Below, piece after piece: positions 32,029-44,154 of a stretch of 64,000 nucleotides of DNA. The translations under genes were made by a program, and so were the position numbers. The DNA is taken from positions 561,058,176 through 561,122,175 of the forward strand of contig NC_058521.1 of assembly GCF_904849725.1 (NCBI RefSeq). Reading direction: 5' to 3'. The notes under the pieces were generated by a model. That model was not told the DNA's origin and did no database searches. It saw only the letters and a list, made by a program, of their open reading frames with translations. Position 1 is the first letter of the stretch. Each line of letters starts with the position of its first letter. This DNA is from Hordeum vulgare subsp. vulgare (taxonomy: Eukaryota > Streptophyta > Magnoliopsida > Poales > Poaceae).

Positions 32029-35000
32029 GGGAGCTCGTCAAAACTCGTAGTTTTGGCCTATTCTGGTCGTCTTTGTATGCTATTACTCGTTGATTTTGGG
32101 TCCTGCTGCGATCCGAACATTTCGGGAACCCCGGGGTCCGGTTACGGGGAATTCGTCCAAACTCGCAGTTTTGGCCTATTCCGGCTAGTTTCGTATGGTA
32201 TTACTCACTGATTTTGCGTCGTGCTACGATCCGAACGTTTCGCGGACCCAAGGGTCCGGTTACGGGGAACTCGTCATAACATGTAGTATTGGCCTATCCC
32301 GGTCGGTTTTGTATGCTATTAATGACTAATTTTCGGTCGTGCTACGATCTGAGCGTTTCGCGAACCACGAGGTACGGTTATGGGGAACTCAACAAGACTC
32401 GCAGTTTTGGGCTATTCTGGCCAGTTTTGTATGCTATTACTCACTAATTATGGGTCTTGCTGCGATCAGAATGTTTCGCGAACCCCCGGGTCCGGTTACG
32501 AAGAACTCGTCAAAACTCGCAGTTTTGGTCTATTGTTGACAATTTTGTATTCTATTAGTTAGTGATTTTGGGTCCCGCTGCGATCTAAACGTTCCGGGAA
32601 CCCCGGGTCCGGTTATGGGGAAGTCGTCAAAACTCGCAGTTTTGGGCTATTCCGTCCAGTTTTGTATGCTATTATGCACTGATTTTGGGTCCTACTGCGA
32701 TCCGAACGTTTTGGGAACACGGGGATCCAGTTACGGGGAACTCATCAAAACTCGTAGTTTTGGCCTATTTTGGCCTGTTTTGTATGCTCGTACTCATTGA
32801 TTTTGGGTCATGCTACGATCCGAACGTTTCGGGAACCCCGGGGTTCGGTAATAGGGAACTCGTCAAAACTCACAGATTCGGCCTATTCCGGGTAGTTTTT
32901 TATTCTATTACTCACTGATTTTGGGCCCTCTTGTGATCCGAACATTTCGGTAATCCCAGGGTCCGGTTATAGGGAACTCATCAAAACTCGCATTTTTGGC
33001 CTATTCCGGCCAATTTTGTATGCTATCAGTCACTGCTTTCGGTCCAGTGGGATCCGAACGTTTCGGGAACCCCGGGTTCCGATTACGGGGAGCTCGTCAA
33101 AACTCGCAATTTTCGCCTATTTTGGCCAGCTTTGTATGCTATTACTCATTGATTTTGGGTCCTGCTGTGATCCGAACATTTCGGGAACCCCGGGTTCCGG
33201 TTACGGGGAACTCGTCAAAACTCGCAGTATTGGCCTACTCCAGCAAGTTTTGTATGCTATTACTCACTGATTTTGCATCCTGCTACGATCCAACGTTTTG
33301 CGAACCCCGGCGTCCGGTTACGAGGAACTCGTCATAACATGCGGTATTGGCATATTCCGGCCAGTTTTGTATGATATTACTCACTGATTTTGGGTCGTGC
33401 TACGATCTGAACGTTTCGCGAACCCCGGGGTCCGCTTATGGGGAACTCAACAAGACTCACAGTTTTGGGCTATTATCGCCAGTTTTGTATGCTATTACTC
33501 ACTAATTATGGGTCTTCCTGTGATCGGAACGTTTTGCGAACCCCGAGGTTCGATTACGGAGAACTCGTCAAAACTTGAAGTTTTTGCCTATTGTTGCCAA
33601 TTTTGTATGCTATTAGTAACTTATTTTGGGTCCCGCTGCGATCTGAACGTTTGGGGAACCCCGGGGTCCTGTTACGGGGAACTCATCAAGACTCGCAGTT
33701 TTCGCCTATTCTGACGAGTTTTGTATACTAATACTCAATGATTTTGGGTCTTGCTGCGATCGGAACATTTCGCGAACCCCGAGGTCCGGTTACGGAGAAC
33801 TCATCAGAACTTGCAGTTTCGGCCTATTGTTGACAATTTTGCATTCTATTAGTCACTGATTTTGGGTCCCGCTGCGATGCGAACGTTTCGGGAACTTCGG
33901 GGTCCGGTTACGGGGAACTCGTCAAAACTCGCAGTTTTGGCCTATTCCAGCTAGTTTTGTATGCTATTACTCACTGATTTTGGGTCGTAATGTGATCCGA
34001 ACATTTCAGGAACACGGGGAACTCACCAAAACACGCAGTTTTGGCCTATTCTGGCCACTTTTGTATGTTGTTACGCACTGATTTTGGGTCTTAGTGCCAT
34101 CCAAACGTTTCGGGAACACGGGGATCCAGTTTTGGGGAACTCGTCAAAACTTGCAGTTTTGGCCTATTTTGGCCAGTTTTGTATGCTATTACTCACTAAT
34201 TTTGGGTCAAGCTACGATCCAAACATTTCGGGAACCCCGGCATCCGGTAACAGGGGACTTGTCAAAACTCGCAATTTTGGCCTATTCGGGATAGTTTTGT
34301 ATTCTATTACTCACTGATTTTAGGCATTGTTGTGATTCGAACGTTTCGGGAACCCCGGGGTCCGGTTATAGGGAACTCGTCAAAACTCCCAGTTTTGGCC
34401 TATTCCGACCCATTTTGTATGCTATTAGTCACTGATTTTGGGTTCGGTGGGATCCGAACGTTTCGGGAACCCCGGGTCCGATTACGGGGAGCTTGTCACA
34501 ACTCGCAGTTTTGGCCTATTCTGGCCGGCGTTGTATGGTATTGATTTTGGGTCCTACTGCGATCCGAACATTTCGGGACCCCCTGGGTCTGGTTACGGGG
34601 AACTCGTCAAAACTTGCAGTTTTGGCCTATTTTGGCATGTTTTGTGTGCTATTACTCATTGATTTTGGGTCATGCTGCGATCCGAACGTTTCGCGAACCC
34701 CGGGGTCCGGTTACGGGGAACTCGTCATAACATGCAGTATTGGCCTATTCCGGACAGTTTTGTATGCTATTACTCACTGATTTTGTGTCGTGCTACGATC
34801 CGAACGCTTCGCGAACCCCGGGGTCCGGTTATGGGGAACTCAACAAGACTCATAGTTTTGGGCTATTCTGGCCAATTTTGTGTGCTATTACTCATTAATT
34901 TTGTGTCTTGCTGCGATCAGAACGTTTCGCAAACCCCTTGGTCCGGTTACGGAGAACTCGTCAAAACTCGCGGTTTTGGCCTATTGTCGGCAATTTTGTA

Positions 35001-38000
35001 TGCTATTAGTCACTGGTTTTGGATCCTACTGCGATCCGAACATTAAGGGAACCCCGGGGTCCGGTTACGGGGAACATATCAAGACTCGTAGTTTTGGCCT
35101 ATTCTAGCCTATTTTGTATGCTATTACTCACTGATTTTGGGTCATGCTATGATCCGAATGTTTCGGGAACCCCGGGGTCCGGTAAGAGGGAACTCGTCAA
35201 AACTCGCAGATTTGGCCTATTTCAGGTAGTTTTGTATTCTATTACTCACTGATTTTGGGCCCTCTTGTGATCCGAACGTTTCGGTAACCCCGGGGTCCGG
35301 TTATAGGGATATCGTCAAAACTCGCATTTTTGGCCTATTCCGGCCAATTTTGTATGCTATCAGTCACTGATTTTCGGTCCGGTGGGATCCGAACGTTTCG
35401 GGAACCCCGGGTTCCGGTTACGGCGAGCTCGTCAAAACTCGCAGTTTTGGCCTATTCTGGGTTGCTTTGTATGCTATTACTCATTGATTTTGGTTCCTGT
35501 TGCGATCCGAACATTTCGGAAACCCTGGGGTCCGGTTACGGGGAACTCGTCAAAACTCGCAGTTTTGGCCTATTCCGACCAGTTTTGTATGCTATTACTC
35601 ACTGATTTTGCGTCCTGCTATGATCCAACATTTTGCGATCCCCGGGGTCCGGTTACGGGGAACTCGTCATAACATTCAGTATTGGCATATTTCGGCCAGT
35701 TTTGTATGTTATTACTCACTGATTTTGGGTCGTGCTACGATCTGAACGTTTCGCGAACCCCGGGGTCCGGTTATGGGGAACTCAACAAGACTCGCAATTT
35801 TGGGCTATTCTGGCCAATTTTGTATGCTATTACTCACTAATTATGGGTCTTGCTACGATTCGAACGTTCGCGAACCCTGAGATTCGGTTACGGAGAACTC
35901 GTCAAAACTTGAAGTTTTGGCCTATTGTTGCCGATTTTGTATGCTATTAGTAACTGATTTTGGGTCCCGCTGCGATCCGAACGTTTGGGGAACCCCGGTG
36001 TCCAGCTACGGGGAACTCACCAAGACTCGTAGTTTTGGCCTATTCTGACTAGTTTTGTGTATTATTACTCACTAATTTTGGGTCCCGCTGCGATCCGAAC
36101 GTTTCGGGAACTCTGGGGTACGGTTACGGGGAACTCGTCAAAACTCGCTGTTTTGCCCTATTCCGGCTAGTTTTGTATGCTGTTACGCACTGATTTGGGT
36201 CTTACTGCGATCCGAACATTTCGGGAACGCGGGGATCCAGTTTTGGGGAACTCGTCAAAACTTGCAGTTTTGGCCTATTTTGGCTAGTTTTGTATGCTAT
36301 TACTCACTAATTTTGGGTCATGCTACGATCGAAACGTTTCGGGAACCCCGACATCCGGTAACAGGGAGCTCGTCAAAACTCGCAGTTTTGGCCTATTCCG
36401 GATAGTTTTGTATTCTATTACTCACTGATTTTGGGCACTGTTGTGATCCGAACGTTTCGGCAACCTCGGGGTCCGACTATAGGGAACTCGCCGAAACTCG
36501 CAGTTTTGGCCTATTCCGACCCATTTTGTACGCTATTAGTCACAGATTTAGGGTCCGGTGGGATCCGAAAGTTCCGGGAACCCCGGGTCCGGTTACGGGG
36601 AGCTTGTCAAAACTCGCAGTTTTGGCCTATTCTGGCCGGCTTTGTATGCTATTACTCATTGATTTTGGGTCCTGCTATGATCCAAACATTTCGGGAACCC
36701 TGGGGTCTGGTGACGGGGAACATACCAAGACTCGCAGTTTTCGCCTATTCTAGCATATTTTGTATGCTATTACTCATTGATTTTGGATCATGCTGCGATC
36801 CGAACATTTCGTGAACCCCGAGGTCCGGTTACGGGGAACTCGTCATAACATGCAGTATTGGCCTATTCCAGATAGTTATGTATGCTATTACTCACTGATT
36901 TTGGGTCGTGCTATGATCCGAGCGTTTCGTGAACCCCGGGGTCCGGTTATGAGGAACTCAACAAGACTCGCAATTTTGGGCTATTCTGGCCAGTTTTGTA
37001 TGCTATTACTCACTAATTATGTGTCTTGCTGCGATCAGAACGTTTCGCAAACCCCAGGGTCCGGTTACGGAGAACTCGTCAAAACTCACGGTTTTGGCCT
37101 ATTGTTGGCTATTTTGTATGCTATTAGTCATTGATTTTGGATCCTGCTACGATCCGTACGTTAAGGAACCCTGGGGTCTGGTTACAGGGAACATACCAAG
37201 ACTCGCAGTTTCGCCTATTCTAGCCTATTTTGTATACTATTACTCAGTAATTTTGGGTCTTGCTCCGATCCGAACGTTTCGCGAACCCCGAGGTCCGGTT
37301 ACGGAGAACTCGTCAAAACTCGCAGTTTTGGCCTATTGTTGGCAATTTTGTATTCTACTAGTCACTGATTTTGGGTCCCGCTGCGATCCAAACGTTTTGG
37401 GAACCCCGGGGTCCGGTTACGGGGAACTCTTCAAAACTCACAGTTTTGGCCTATTCCGGCTAGTTTCGATGCGATCCGAATGTTTCGGGAACCCCGGGGT
37501 CCGTTTACGGGGAACTCGTCCAAACTTGCATTTTTGGCCTATTATGGCCAATTTTGTATGCTATTACACACTTATTTTGGGTCCTACTACGATCCGAACA
37601 GTTCGGGAACACGGGGATCCAGTTTTGGAGAACTCGTCAAAACTCGCAGTTTTGGCCTATTTTGGCCAGTTTTGTATGCTATTACTCATTGATTTTGTGT
37701 CATGCTACGATCCGAACGTTTTGGGAGCCTCGGGGTCCGGTAACAGGGAACTCGTTAAAACTTGCAGATTTGGCCTATTCCGGGTAATTTTGTGTTCTAT
37801 TACTCACTGATTTTGGGCCCTGTTGTGATATGAACGTTTCGGTAACCCCGTGGTCCAGTTATAGGGAACTCGTCAAAACTCGCATTTTTGGCCTATTCCG
37901 ACCAATTTTGTATGCTATTAGTCATTGAGTTTGGGTCCGGTGGGATCCGAACGTTTCGGGAACCCCGGGGTCCGGTTATGGGGAGCTCGTCAAAACTCGT

Positions 38001-38294
38001 AGTTTTGGCCTATTCTGGCCGGCTTTGTATGCTATTACTCATTGATTTTGGGTCCTGCTGCGATCCGAACATTTAGGGAACCCAGGGGTCCGGTTACGGG
38101 AATTCGTCAAAACTCGTAGTTTTGGCCTATTCCGGACAGTTTTGTATGCTATTACTCACTGATGTTGTGTCCTGCTACAATCCAAACGTTTCGCGAACCC
38201 CGGGGCCGGTTACGGGGAACTCGTCATAACATGCAGTATTGGCCTATTCCGGCTAGTTTTGTATGCTATTACTCACTAATTTTGGGTCGTGCTA
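32029..38294. repeat. 118-bp satellite array, right part (includes TSD copy GGGAG at 32029-32033)
   Basis: Continues the left array in phase after the element 1 insertion. Units belong to the second variant group, with ATGCTACGATCC, CACGGGGATCCAGTTTTGGGG, GAACTCAACAAGACTCGCAG and TAATTATGGGTCTTGCTGCG. The CAACAAG marker unit recurs at 32390, 33448, 34841, 35783 and 36959, about 8-12 units apart. The array stops at the solo LTR at 38295 and does not resume to the right within the window. Confidence 0.95.
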
Positions 38295-39793
38295 TGATGA
38301 CCCACAAGTGTAGGGGATCTATCATAGTCCTTCCGATAAGTAATAGTGTCGAACCCAACGAGGAGCAGAAGGATCTGACAAGTGGTCTTCAGCCAGGTAA
38401 TCTCTGCAAGCACTGAAATTATCGGTAACAAGTAGTTGTGTGATAAGATGATTCGTAGCCAGTAGCAAGTAACAACGGTAACAAAGATGCAGCAAAGTGG
38501 CCCAATCCCTTTTGTCAAGCTCTTATAGGAGGTAAAACGCTCCCGAGGACACATGGGAATTTTTGTCAAGCTAGTTCTCATGTTCATATGATTCGCGTTC
38601 GCTAATTTGATAGTTTGATATGTGGGTGGACCGGCGCTTGGGTACTGCCCTTACTTGGACAAGAATCCCACTTATGATTAACTCCTCTCGCAAGCATCAC
38701 AACTACGAAAGAAGAATTAAGACAAAGTCTAACCATAGCATTAAACTAGTGCATCCAAATCAGCCCCTTACGAAGCAACGCATAAACTAGGGTTTAAGCT
38801 TCTGTCACTCTAGCAACCCATCATCTACTTATTACTTCCCAATGCCTTCCTCTAGGCCCAAATAATGGTGAAGTGTTATGTATTCGACGTTCACATAACA
38901 CCACTAGAGGAAAACAACATAAAACGCATCAAAATATCAAACGAATACCAAATTCACATGACTACTTATAGCATGACTTATCCCATGCCCTCAGGAACAA
39001 AAGTAACTACTCACAAAGCATAATCATAATCATGACCAGAGAGGTAATGAGTAGCATCACAGATCTGAACATATAATCTTCCACCAAGTAGTCCAACTAG
39101 CATCAACTACAAAGAGTAATTAACACTACTAGCAACCTTACAAGTACCAATCGGAGTCGCGAAACGGAGATTGGTTACAAGAGATGAATTAGGGTTTGGA
39201 GATGAGATGGTGTTGATGAAGATGTTGATGGTGATGAGTCCCCTCCGATGAGAGGAGTGTTGGTGGTGACGATGGCAACGATTTCCCCCTCCGGGAGGCA
39301 AGTTTCCCCGGTAGGATCGTCCTGCCGAAGCTCTATATTGGTTCTGCTCAAGTTCCGCCTCGTGGCGGCGGCGAATCCTCCCGAAAGCCTCCTCTTGATT
39401 TTTTCTGGAATGAAACCCTTCTTGTAGCAAAAGAGGGGGGCCACAGGGCCAGCTGGGAGCCCACAAGCCCCCTAGGCGCGGTCAGGGGGAGGTCGCGCCT
39501 ACCAGGCTTGTGGCTTCCTGCTGGCGCCCCTCTGGTACTTCTTCGGTCCAATATTTTTTATAAATTCCAAAATAAATCCTCGTTGATTTTCACAGCTTTT
39601 GGAGTTGCGCAGAATAGGTATCTCAAACTTGCTCCCTTTTCACGCCAGAATTCCAGGTGCCGGCATTCTCCCTCTTCATGTAAACCTTGCAAAATAAGAG
39701 AGAAAAGGCATAAGTATTGTACCGGGAAGTGTAATATCAGCCCAAAAAGCGATAAATATCAACATGAAAGCATGATGCAAAATGGACGTATCA
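38295..39793 (-). mobile_element. Probable solo LTR of an Athila-lineage element
   Basis: About 1.5 kb starting TGATGACCCACAAG and ending ATGGACGTATCA, an end shared in part with element 1 LTRs (GACGTATCA). TGCTA precedes it (38290-38294) and recurs at 39795-39799, one base after the end, so it looks like a target duplication with one extra A. No internal region is present on either side. A hairpin with nested arms sits at 39461-39513. The minus orientation is inferred from the CTTGATTTTTTCTGG block, which has the same orientation in element 1 LTRs. I believe this LTR type is common in wheat (WHAM-like), from memory. Confidence 0.7.
39461..39513 (-). promoter_or_regulatory. Extended hairpin in the solo LTR
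   Basis: Outer arms CCACAAGCC (39461-39469) and GGCTTGTGG (39505-39513), inner arms AGGCGCG (39474-39480) and CGCGCCT (39494-39500). Same outer arms as in the LTRs of elements 1 and C and in the internal cassette at 52374-52423. Confidence 0.75.
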
Positions 39794-39847
39794 ATGCTAT
39801 CCCACAGACAACTGCACTAGAAATTGACACGTTGACACAGGCTGGGC
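39794..39847. other. Short unassigned filler between solo LTR and element C
   Basis: About 54 bp that are neither satellite nor recognisable LTR, following TGCTA. Element C begins abruptly here without its outer 60 or so LTR bases, so this is probably a deletion or repair junction. Confidence 0.6.
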
Positions 39848-41096
39848 TTGCGTTGGTTTTCCCTTGAAGAGGAAAGGGTGATGCAGTACAGGAGCATTAA
39901 GTATTTCCCTCAGTTTGAGAACCAAGGTATCGATCCAGAAGGAGGGTCTCGTCAAGTCCAGAGTACCTGCGCAAACACAAACAAGCTTGCACCCAACGCT
40001 TCAAAGGGGTTGTCAATCCCTTCAAGATTGTTTGCAATGTGAGATCTGAAGGCGGAAAGTGCAACGAAGTAAAAAAGGGTAAGGCTGAAACTATGGTGTG
40101 GAGTAGACCCTGGGAGCCATAGTGTTCACTAGAGGCTTCTCTCAAAATAGCAAGTGTTACAGTGGGTGAACAAATTACTGCCGAGCGATTGATAGAACCG
40201 CGCAAAGTCATGACGATATCTAAGGCAATGAACATACATATAGGCATCATGTCCGAGACAAGTAGACCGATACTTTCTGCATCTAGTACTATTACTCCAC
40301 ACATCGACCGCTATCCAGCATGCATCTAGTGTATTGAGTTCATGACGAACAGAGTAACGCTTTAAGCAAGATGACATGATGTAGAGGGATAATCACAAAC
40401 CAATGATGAAAACCCCATATTTTTACCCTTGATGGCAACAACACGATGCGTGCCTCGCTACCCCTTCTGTCACTGGGTGAGGTCATCGCACGGTATGAAC
40501 CCAAAACCAAGAACTTCTCCCATTGCATGAATCATAGATCCAGTTGGCCAGACAAAACCCACAACTCGAAGAGAATAACAAGGATATGAAATCATGCATA
40601 AGAGAGACGTGAAGAAACTCAAATAAGATTCATATATAATATGATCATAAATCCACAATTCATCGGATCTCGACAAACACACAGCAAAAGAAGATTACAT
40701 CGGATAGATCTCCATGAAGATGATGGAGAACTTTGTATTGCAGATCCAAGAGAGAGAAGAAGTCATCTAGTTACTAGCTATGGACCCGTAGGTATATGGT
40801 GAACTACTCACGCATCATCGGAGAGGTCATGGTGTTGATGAAGAAGCCCTCTGTATCCGAATCCCCCCTCTGGCAGGGCACCAGAACGTGCCCCAGATGG
40901 GATCTTGCGCAGACAGAAGCTTGCGGCGGCGGATAAGTACTTTCGATGATCTCCTGATTTTTTCTGGAATTTATGGGAATATATAGGCGAAAGACCTAGG
41001 GCAAAGGGCGTCCAGGGGAGCCACAAGCCTGGATAGCGTGGCCTCTCCCCCTGGCCGCGGGGTGGGGCTTGTGGGGCCCCTGAGGCTACCCTGCCT
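39848..41096 (-). repeat. Element C 3' LTR, outer segment (split by Angela)
   Basis: Aligns with 10389-11620 of the element 1 LTR. Contains the TATA box near 40979-40984 and the hairpin CCACAAGCC (41021-41029) / GGCTTGTGG (41066-41074). It ends in TGCCT (41092-41096), the target duplication of the Copia insertion, and continues at 50009. Confidence 0.9.
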
Positions 41097-42902
41097 TGTT
41101 GGAATTATGCCCTAGAGGCAATAATAAATAGAGTTATTATTATAATTCATGTATCAAGATAATCGTTTATTATCCATGCTATAATTGTATTGAATGAAGA
41201 CTCATTTACATGTGTGGATACATAGACAAAACACCGTCCCTAGCAAGCCTCTAGTTGATCAAAGATAGTCAGTGTCATCTGATTATGAACAAAGTGTTGT
41301 TTCTTGATAACTGGATCACGTCATTAGGAGAATCACGTGATGGACTAGACCCAAACTAATAGACGTAGCATGTTGATCGTGTCATTTTGTTGCTACTGTT
41401 TTCTGCGTGTCAAGTATTTATTCCTATGACCATGAGATCATATAACTCACTGACACCGGAGGAATGCTTTGTGTGTATCAAACGTCGCAACGTAACTGGG
41501 TGACTATAAAGATGCTCTACAGGTATCTCCGAAGGTGTTAGTTGAGTTAGTATGGATCAAGACTGGGATTTGTCACTCCGTGTGACGGAGAGGTATCTCG
41601 GGGCCCACTCGGTAATACAACATCACACACAAGCCTTGCAAGCAATGTGACTTAGTGTAAGTTGCGGGATCTTGTATCACGGAACGAGTAAAGAGACTTG
41701 CCGGTAAACGAGATTGAAATAGGCATGCGGATACTGACGATCGAATCTCGGGCAAGTAACATACCGAAGGACAAAGGGAATGACATACGGGATTATATGA
41801 ATCCTTGGCACCGAGGTTCAAACGATAAGATCTTCGTAGAATATGTAGGATCCAATATGGGCATCCAGGTCCCGCTATTGGATATTGACTGAGGAGTCTC
41901 TCGGGTCATGTCTACATAGTTCTCGAACCCGCAGGGTCTGCACACTTAAGGTTCGACGTTGTTTTATGCGTATTTGAGTTATATGGTTGGTTACCGAATG
42001 TTGTTCGGATTCCCGGATGAGATCACGGACGTCACGAGGGTTTCTGGAATGGTCCGGAAACGAAGATTGATATATAGGATGACCTCATTTGATTACCGGA
42101 AGGTTTTTCGGAGTTACCGGGAATGTACCGGGAATGACGAATGGGTTCCGGGAGTTCGCCGGGGGGGCAACCCACCCCGGGGAAACCCATAGGCCATAAG
42201 GGTGGCGCACCAGCCCTTAGTGGGCTGGTGGGACAGCCCAAAAGGGCCCTATGCGCCATACAAAGGAAAATCAAAGAGAAAGAAAAAAAAGGGAGGTGGG
42301 AAGGAAGGGAAGGACTCCCACCCACCAAACCAAGTCCAACTCGGTTTGGGGGGGAGCCTTCCCCCCTTGGACTCGGCCGACCCCCTTGGGGCTCCTTGAG
42401 CCCCAAGGCAAGGTCCCCTCCCTCCCACCTATATATACGGAGGTATTGGGGCTGATTTGAGACGACTTTTCCACGGCAGCCCGAGCACATATGTCCACGG
42501 TTTTTCCTCTAGATCGCGTTTCTGCGGAGCTCGGGCGGAGCCCTGCTGAGACAAGGTCATCACCAACCTCCGGAGCGCCGTCACGCTGCCGGAGAACTCT
42601 TCTACCTCTCCATCTCTCTTGCTGGATCAAGAAGTCCGAGATCATCGTCGAGCTGTACGTGTGCTGAACGCGGAGGTGCCGTCCGTTCGGTACTAGATCG
42701 TGGGACAGATCGCGGGATTGTTCGCGGGGCGGATCGAGGGACGTGAGGACGTTCCACTACATCAACCGCGTTCACTAACGCTTCTGCTGTACGGTCTACA
42801 AGGGTACATAGATCACTCATCCCCTCTCGTAGATGGACATCACCATGATAGGTCTTCGTGCGCGTAGGAAAATTTTTGTTTCCCATGCGACGTTCCCCAA
42901 CA
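41097..42902 (+). repeat. Angela 5' LTR
   Basis: 1806 bp. TATA box TATATATACGG at about 42430-42440 gives the genomic RNA promoter. It is GC-rich around 42140-42420 with several G and C runs; open frames there on both strands are composition artefacts. Confidence 0.95.
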
Positions 42903-44154
42903 GTGGCATCATGAGCTAGGTTCATGCATAGATGTCTTCTCGAGTAGAACACAAAAGTTTTTGTGGGCGGTGATGTGCGTTTTGCTGCCCTCCTTAGTCT
43001 TTTCTTGATTCTGCGGTATTGTTGGATTGAAGCGGCTTGGACCGACATTACTCGTACGCTTACGAGAGACTGGTTTCATCGTTACGAGAAACCCCGTTGC
43101 TCAAAGATGACTGGCAAGTGTCGGTTTCTCCAACTTTAGTTGAATCGGATTTGACCGAGGAGGTCCTTGGATGAGGTTAAATAGCAACTCATATATCTCC
43201 GTTGTGGTGTTTGCGTAAGTAAGATGTGATCCTACTAGATACCCTTGGTCACCACGTAAAACATGCAACAACAAAATTAGAGGACGTCTAACTTGTTTTT
43301 GCAGGGTATGCTTGTGATGTGATATGGCCAACGATGTGATGTGATATATTGGATGTATGAGATGATCATGTTGTAATAGAAAATATCGACTTGCACGTCG
43401 ATGGTACGGCAACCGGCAGGAGTCATAGGGTTGTCTTTATACTAACGTTTGTGCTTGCAGATGCGTTTACTATTTTGCTAGGATGTAGCTTTAGTAGTAA
43501 TAGCATGAGTAGCACGACAACCCCGATGGAACACGTTGATGGAGATCATGGCGTGGCGCCGGTGACAAGAAGATCGTGTTGGTGCTTTGGTGATGGAGAT
43601 CAAGAAGCACGTGATGATGGCCATATCATGTCACTTATGAATTGCATGTGATGTTAATCCTTTTATGCACCTTATTTTGCTTAGAACGACGGTAGCATTA
43701 TGAGGTGATCTCTCACTAAAATTTCAAGACGAAATTGTGTTCTCCCCGACTGTGCACCGTTGCTACAGTTCGTCGTTTCGAGACACCACGTGATGATCGG
43801 GTGTGATAGACTCAACGTTCACATACAACGGGTGCAAAACAGTTGCGCACGCGGAACACTCGGGTTAAGCTTGACGAGCCTAGCATGTGCAGACATGGCC
43901 TCGGAACACATGAGACCGAAAGGTCGATCATGAATCATATAGATGATATGATTAGCATAGGGATGCTTACCACTGACTATACTCAACTCACGTGATGATC
44001 GGACTTGAGCTAGTGTAAGTGGATCATGAACCACTCAAATGACTAGAGAGATGTACTTTTTGAGTGGGAGTTTAGCAAATAATTTGATTAAGTTAAACTC
44101 TAATTATCTTGAACATAGTCTAAGTCCACTTTGAATATATTTGTGTTGTAGATC
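42903..44154 (+). other. Angela primer site and long leader
   Basis: The primer site right after the LTR reads TGGCATCATGAGCTAGG (42904 on), a mutated form of TGGTATCAGAGCCAGG for initiator tRNA-Met. About 1.2 kb of leader without a convincing coding frame follows, as is usual for BARE1-type elements, where it carries packaging and translation signals. The gag ATG is at 44155. Confidence 0.8.

Noticed and set aside
42032..42490. 152-codon frame antisense in the Angela LTR (also 49133-49591)
   Set aside because: GC-rich, G-run-rich LTR sequence; the frame is present because both LTRs are copies. No coding evidence.
43391..43651. 86-codon frame in the Angela leader
   Set aside because: The leader of BARE1-type elements is normally non-coding and rich in short frames; no support for a product.
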